Shown: positions 61,467 to 64,000 of the stretch, piece after piece
How the letters are laid out: every line of letters starts with the position of its first letter
Numbering within the stretch: position 1 is the stretch's first letter
Assembly (NCBI GenBank): GCA_944380515.1
Contig: CALWHT010000011.1
Coordinates: 62,001-126,000, forward strand
Reading direction: 5' to 3'
DNA length: 64,000 nt
Source: an uncultured Roseburia sp.
GTDB lineage: Bacteria; Bacillota; Clostridia; Lachnospirales; Lachnospiraceae
Position numbers and translations under genes: made by a program
The notes under the pieces: model-generated
What the model was told of the DNA's origin: nothing
What the model saw: the letters and a program-made list of their open reading frames with translations, nothing else
Database searches by the model: none

Positions 61467-62051
61467 GTGAGAAGAGGCAGAAGAAGCGGATTAAATTTTG
61501 GGAGACAGAAGAAAAAAGTAAACATGGCGGTGGTAAAGGAGATTTTTGTCTGGACGGCAGAGATTTTGATTACCCTGATGATTGCCTTTACCTTCGTTTA
61601 TTTTATCGGTCTTCGGACCAGCGTGGTAGGACAGTCGATGGCCCCTACTTTAAACGGCGGGGATGAAATCCTTGTGAACCGTTTTATTTATAAAATTACG
61701 GATCCGAAGCAGAATGACATTATTGTGTTTCTGCCGAACGGCAATGAAAAGTCTCATTACTATGTAAAACGGGTGGTTGCGGTGCCGGGCGATACCGTAC
61801 AGATCAAAAACGGAGCCGTATATGTGAACGGAGAGCTTTTTTCCGAGGAGGTGGATGCCGCGGCAATCGAGGATGCGGGGCTTGCGGCCGAGGAAATGAC
61901 GCTGGGAGCCGACGAGTATTTTGTGTTGGGCGACAATCGCAATAACAGTGAGGACAGCCGGTTTGCAAATATCGGTAATATCAAGAAGGAATATATTATA
62001 GGAAAAGCATGGTTTCGGGTAGCGCCGTTTTCGGAGTTCGGATTTATCTGA
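61467..62051 (+). CDS. lepB: signal peptidase I
   Basis: 194 residues from GTG 61467 (AAAGGGA, 6-7 nt upstream); ATG 61524 is the alternative. A basic cytoplasmic N-terminus, one membrane helix (about 30-50, AEILITLMIAFTFVYFIGL), the catalytic Ser in VGQSMAPTL and the Lys in YYVKRVVAVPGD, then box E GDNRNNSEDSR. It cleaves Sec/SRP-exported preproteins and is placed near the SRP genes. The frame further upstream reaches 61347 but lacks an RBS. Confidence 0.93.
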   Translation: MRRGRRSGLNFGRQKKKVNMAVVKEIFVWTAEILITLMIAFTFVYFIGLRTSVVGQSMAPTLNGGDEILVNRFIYKITDPKQNDIIVFLPNGNEKSHYYVKRVVAVPGDTVQIKNGAVYVNGELFSEEVDAAAIEDAGLAAEEMTLGADEYFVLGDNRNNSEDSRFANIGNIKKEYIIGKAWFRVAPFSEFGFI

Positions 62052-62072
62052 CGAAGCACGGCTGCCCGGAAA

Positions 62073-62239
62073 GGAATGGAGATAGTGTGAAAAATAAGCT
62101 CGATAGCTTATTTTTCACACGCAAACTTGTTTGCGTTGGCTATATTGTGCCGGAGCGTCACAAATAAGCCCTGATGGCAGACGCAAATTGAAGATTTGCG
62201 TCGCCCCGTCGCGTAAAACGCTCCGGAATGGAGATTAGT
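62073..62239 (+). repeat. structured leader-peptide repeat, copy 1 (upstream of rbgA)
   Basis: ~165 nt between lepB and rbgA. GGAATGGAGATAGT then GTG starts a 26-codon ORF (MKNKLDSLFFTR ... VPERHK). The ORF start folds as a 16-bp hairpin (62085-62120, loop CGAT), then GCAAA / TTTGC. CCGGAGCG (62150-62157) pairs with CGCTCCGG (62219-62226), enclosing GACGCAAAT / ATTTGCGTC. The 3' end GGAATGGAGATTAGT is the rbgA RBS and nearly repeats the RBS of the small ORF. The same element is at 35.65-35.80 kb on the minus strand. Confidence 0.82.
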
Positions 62240-63094
62240 ATGCAGTTTCAATGGTACCCGGGGCATATGACGAAAGCAAAGCGTCAGATGCAGGAGGATA
62301 TAAAATTAATTGATTTGGTGATAGAGCTTTTGGACGCAAGGATTCCACTCAGCAGCAGAAATCCTGATATTGACGAGCTTGGAAAGAATAAAGCGCGCCT
62401 TATTTTGATGAACAAATCGGACTTGTCCGATGAAAAGCAGAATCGGGCGTGGACGCAGTATTTTGAAAAAAAAGGATATTTCGTCATCTGCCTGGATGCG
62501 AGAAGTAAGGCGGGCATGAAGAATGTAACCGATGTCGTGATGAAGGCGTGCCGGGAAAAGATAGAGCGCGACCGCAGGCGGGGGATTTTAAACCGTCCGG
62601 TCCGGGCGATGGTTGTGGGGATTCCCAATGTGGGAAAGTCCACCTTTATCAATTCCTACGCGGGAAGGGCCTGCGCCAAAACGGGGAACAAGCCGGGAGT
62701 TACGAAAGGAAAGCAGTGGATCCGGCTGAATAAAAATGTGGAGCTTTTGGATACGCCGGGGATTCTCTGGCCCAAATTCGAGGATCAGACGGTCGGTCTG
62801 CGGCTTGCGCTGATAGGCGCGATCAAGGATGAGATTCTTAACGTTGATGAGCTGTCGCTGGAGCTGATTAAAATATTGACGGCGGATTATCCGGGCGTGC
62901 TTACGGAACGTTATGGCGTGGACGAGCAGTGTAAGCCGGCAGAGCTGCTGGCGCAGATTGCGGAAAACCGGAAATGTATTTCCAGAGGAAACGAACTGGA
63001 TTATGCAAAGGCAGCAGCGCTGCTGCTCGACGAATTCCGGGCAGGAAAGCTCGGACGGCTGTCGCTGGAGCGTCCAAACGAGGAAACGCCCTGA
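62240..63094 (+). CDS. rbgA: ribosome biogenesis GTPase RbgA (YlqF)
   Basis: 284 residues from ATG 62240. Circularly permuted GTPase: G4 MNKSDLSD comes before G1 GIPNVGKSTF and G3 DTPGILWP. The N-terminal WYPGHMTKAKRQM is a hallmark. It is needed for late 50S assembly. Its RBS lies at the end of the repeat upstream, so its translation may depend on that element. Four-nucleotide-scale spacing to the next gene. Confidence 0.96.
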   Translation: MQFQWYPGHMTKAKRQMQEDIKLIDLVIELLDARIPLSSRNPDIDELGKNKARLILMNKSDLSDEKQNRAWTQYFEKKGYFVICLDARSKAGMKNVTDVVMKACREKIERDRRRGILNRPVRAMVVGIPNVGKSTFINSYAGRACAKTGNKPGVTKGKQWIRLNKNVELLDTPGILWPKFEDQTVGLRLALIGAIKDEILNVDELSLELIKILTADYPGVLTERYGVDEQCKPAELLAQIAENRKCISRGNELDYAKAAALLLDEFRAGKLGRLSLERPNEETP

Positions 63095-63117
63095 TGGCGG
63101 CGGATAGGAGGAATACA

Positions 63118-63879
63118 ATGCAGGAGAAAACAATCGGGCAGATTCGGGAGGAGTATAAGGCAGCAGGCGACGGAATGCTGCCTTCTTTTATCGAAACCTA
63201 TGAGACAGACAGACGCAGCGGTGTGGAAAAGCTTGTAGAGCAGGCCAGAAAGCGTCTCGAAAAGCTTGCGGCGGAGCGTGCCCGGATTGAGGAACTGAAA
63301 AAATATGAAAGAGAATATGATACATACGACTATATCTGCGGAATCGACGAAGCAGGCAGAGGACCGCTTGCAGGGCCTGTCGTGGCAGGCGCGGTGATTC
63401 TTCCGAAGGACTGCGGCATTTTATATATCAATGACTCCAAAAAGCTTTCCGCCTCAAAGAGGGAGGAGCTTTATGAAGAGATCATGGAGAAGGCCGTCGC
63501 CGTGGGTGTCGGAATGGCGTCCCCGGCACGGATTGACGAAATCAATATTTTACAGGCTACTTATGAAGCCATGCGTGAGGCTATAAGCAAATTAAGCGTA
63601 AAACCCGATATATTATTAAATGATGCGGTGACGATACCTGAAGTTCCCATCCGCCAGGTTCCGATTATCAAAGGGGACGCGAAAAGCATTTCCATCGGTG
63701 CGGCGAGTATTATTGCGAAGGTCACAAGGGACAGGCTGATGGTGGAGTATGATAAAATAATGCCGGAGTATGGCTTTGCGTCCAATAAGGGCTACGGCTC
63801 CGCAGAGCATATCGCGGCGCTTAAGGTTTACGGGCCGTCGCCGATTCACAGAGCGAGCTTTATCAAAAATTTTGTATAG
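63118..63879 (+). CDS. rnhB: ribonuclease HII
   Basis: 253 residues from ATG 63118 (AGGAGGAATAC upstream; ATG 63094 overlapping the rbgA stop is possible). The N-terminal ~70 residues are a helical extension; the RNase HII fold starts at CGIDEAGRGPLAGPVV, with the NDSKKLS motif, the LLNDAV Asp and the C-terminal YGPSPIHRASF. It removes RNA primers and single ribonucleotides from DNA. Confidence 0.96.
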   Translation: MQEKTIGQIREEYKAAGDGMLPSFIETYETDRRSGVEKLVEQARKRLEKLAAERARIEELKKYEREYDTYDYICGIDEAGRGPLAGPVVAGAVILPKDCGILYINDSKKLSASKREELYEEIMEKAVAVGVGMASPARIDEINILQATYEAMREAISKLSVKPDILLNDAVTIPEVPIRQVPIIKGDAKSISIGAASIIAKVTRDRLMVEYDKIMPEYGFASNKGYGSAEHIAALKVYGPSPIHRASFIKNFV

Positions 63880-63900
63880 CGGGGATTGTGAGGAATGGTC

Positions 63901-64000
63901 ATGCAGATTACGGATAAGCTGGGACAATATAACCAGAACGTGAAAAACGGAACAGAGGAGCTTATGAGCGCGCAGGGAGCCCAGAAGCTGGTGTCAACGA
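63901..64000 (+). CDS. start of an unknown gene (cut by window end)
   Basis: ATG 63901 (or 63895) with GTGAGGA upstream, open to the window edge: 33 residues visible, polar and Gln/Asn/Glu-rich (MQITDKLGQYNQNVKNG). No family recognised. Confidence 0.55.
   Translation, partial: MQITDKLGQYNQNVKNGTEELMSAQGAQKLVST

Overview
The window is a chromosomal segment of a motile, Gram-positive anaerobe of the Clostridia, most likely a Lachnospiraceae member. Three things point there: the Firmicutes gene order ackA-yceD-rpmF // plsX-acpP-rnc-smc-ftsY-ylxM-ffh-rpsP-khpA-rimM-trmD-rplS-lepB-rbgA-rnhB; SigA promoters of the TTGACA-17-TATAAT type; and CheV plus a FliD-like flagellar gene under a SigD-like promoter. 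The species cannot be fixed from the sequence alone.

Region 1 (1-21.06 kb) is ordinary chromosome: an OmpR-type two-component pair, a lipoprotein, cheV, a membrane protein, hisH-hisF, ung, a FliD-C-like protein, mnmA, a HAD phosphatase (minus strand), a B12-dependent methionine synthase, an ECF sigma factor with an unknown 397-residue partner, a sortase-anchored surface protein, tRNA-Val and tRNA-Met (minus strand), ackA, and yceD-rpmF with a strong terminator.

Region 2 (21.06-47.55 kb) is the unusual part. It lies between rpmF and plsX, which are normally neighbours. The minus strand carries a complete-looking non-contractile tail and lysis set: tube, chaperone-like protein, lysin, holin, very long tape measure, tail tip, distal tail protein and a fibre with BppU-like and S74 ends. 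There is no capsid, portal, terminase, integrase or replication gene. At its head is a large protein with the DFDGD catalytic signature of two-barrel (YonO/QDE-1-type) RNA polymerases. Its coding sequence is interrupted exactly before DFDGD by a ~380-nt group I intron. A second group I intron core lies inside the tape-measure gene, in a 1.6-kb insert that also holds two small genes. Divergently transcribed on the plus strand are a phage-type sigma factor and a DUF262/ParB-like protein. LexA-box-like sites overlap both divergent promoter regions. I read this as an SOS-inducible, domesticated flexible-tail particle (F-type tailocin or similar) with its own transcription machinery. The no-head, SOS and polymerase elements are visible in the sequence; the function is inference.

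Region 3 (47.6-64 kb) resumes the core chromosome: a YesL-type membrane protein, then fatty acid/phospholipid start (plsX, acpP), RNase III, SMC, the SRP pathway (ftsY, ylxM, ffh), threonine dehydratase, 30S/50S proteins and their maturation factors (rpsP, khpA, rimM, rplS, rbgA), trmD fused to an acetyltransferase-like domain, signal peptidase I and RNase HII. A ~150-nt structured repeat occurs twice, in front of rbgA and in front of a small gene inside the tape-measure insert. Each copy encodes a near-identical leader peptide and ends in the ribosome binding site of the next gene.
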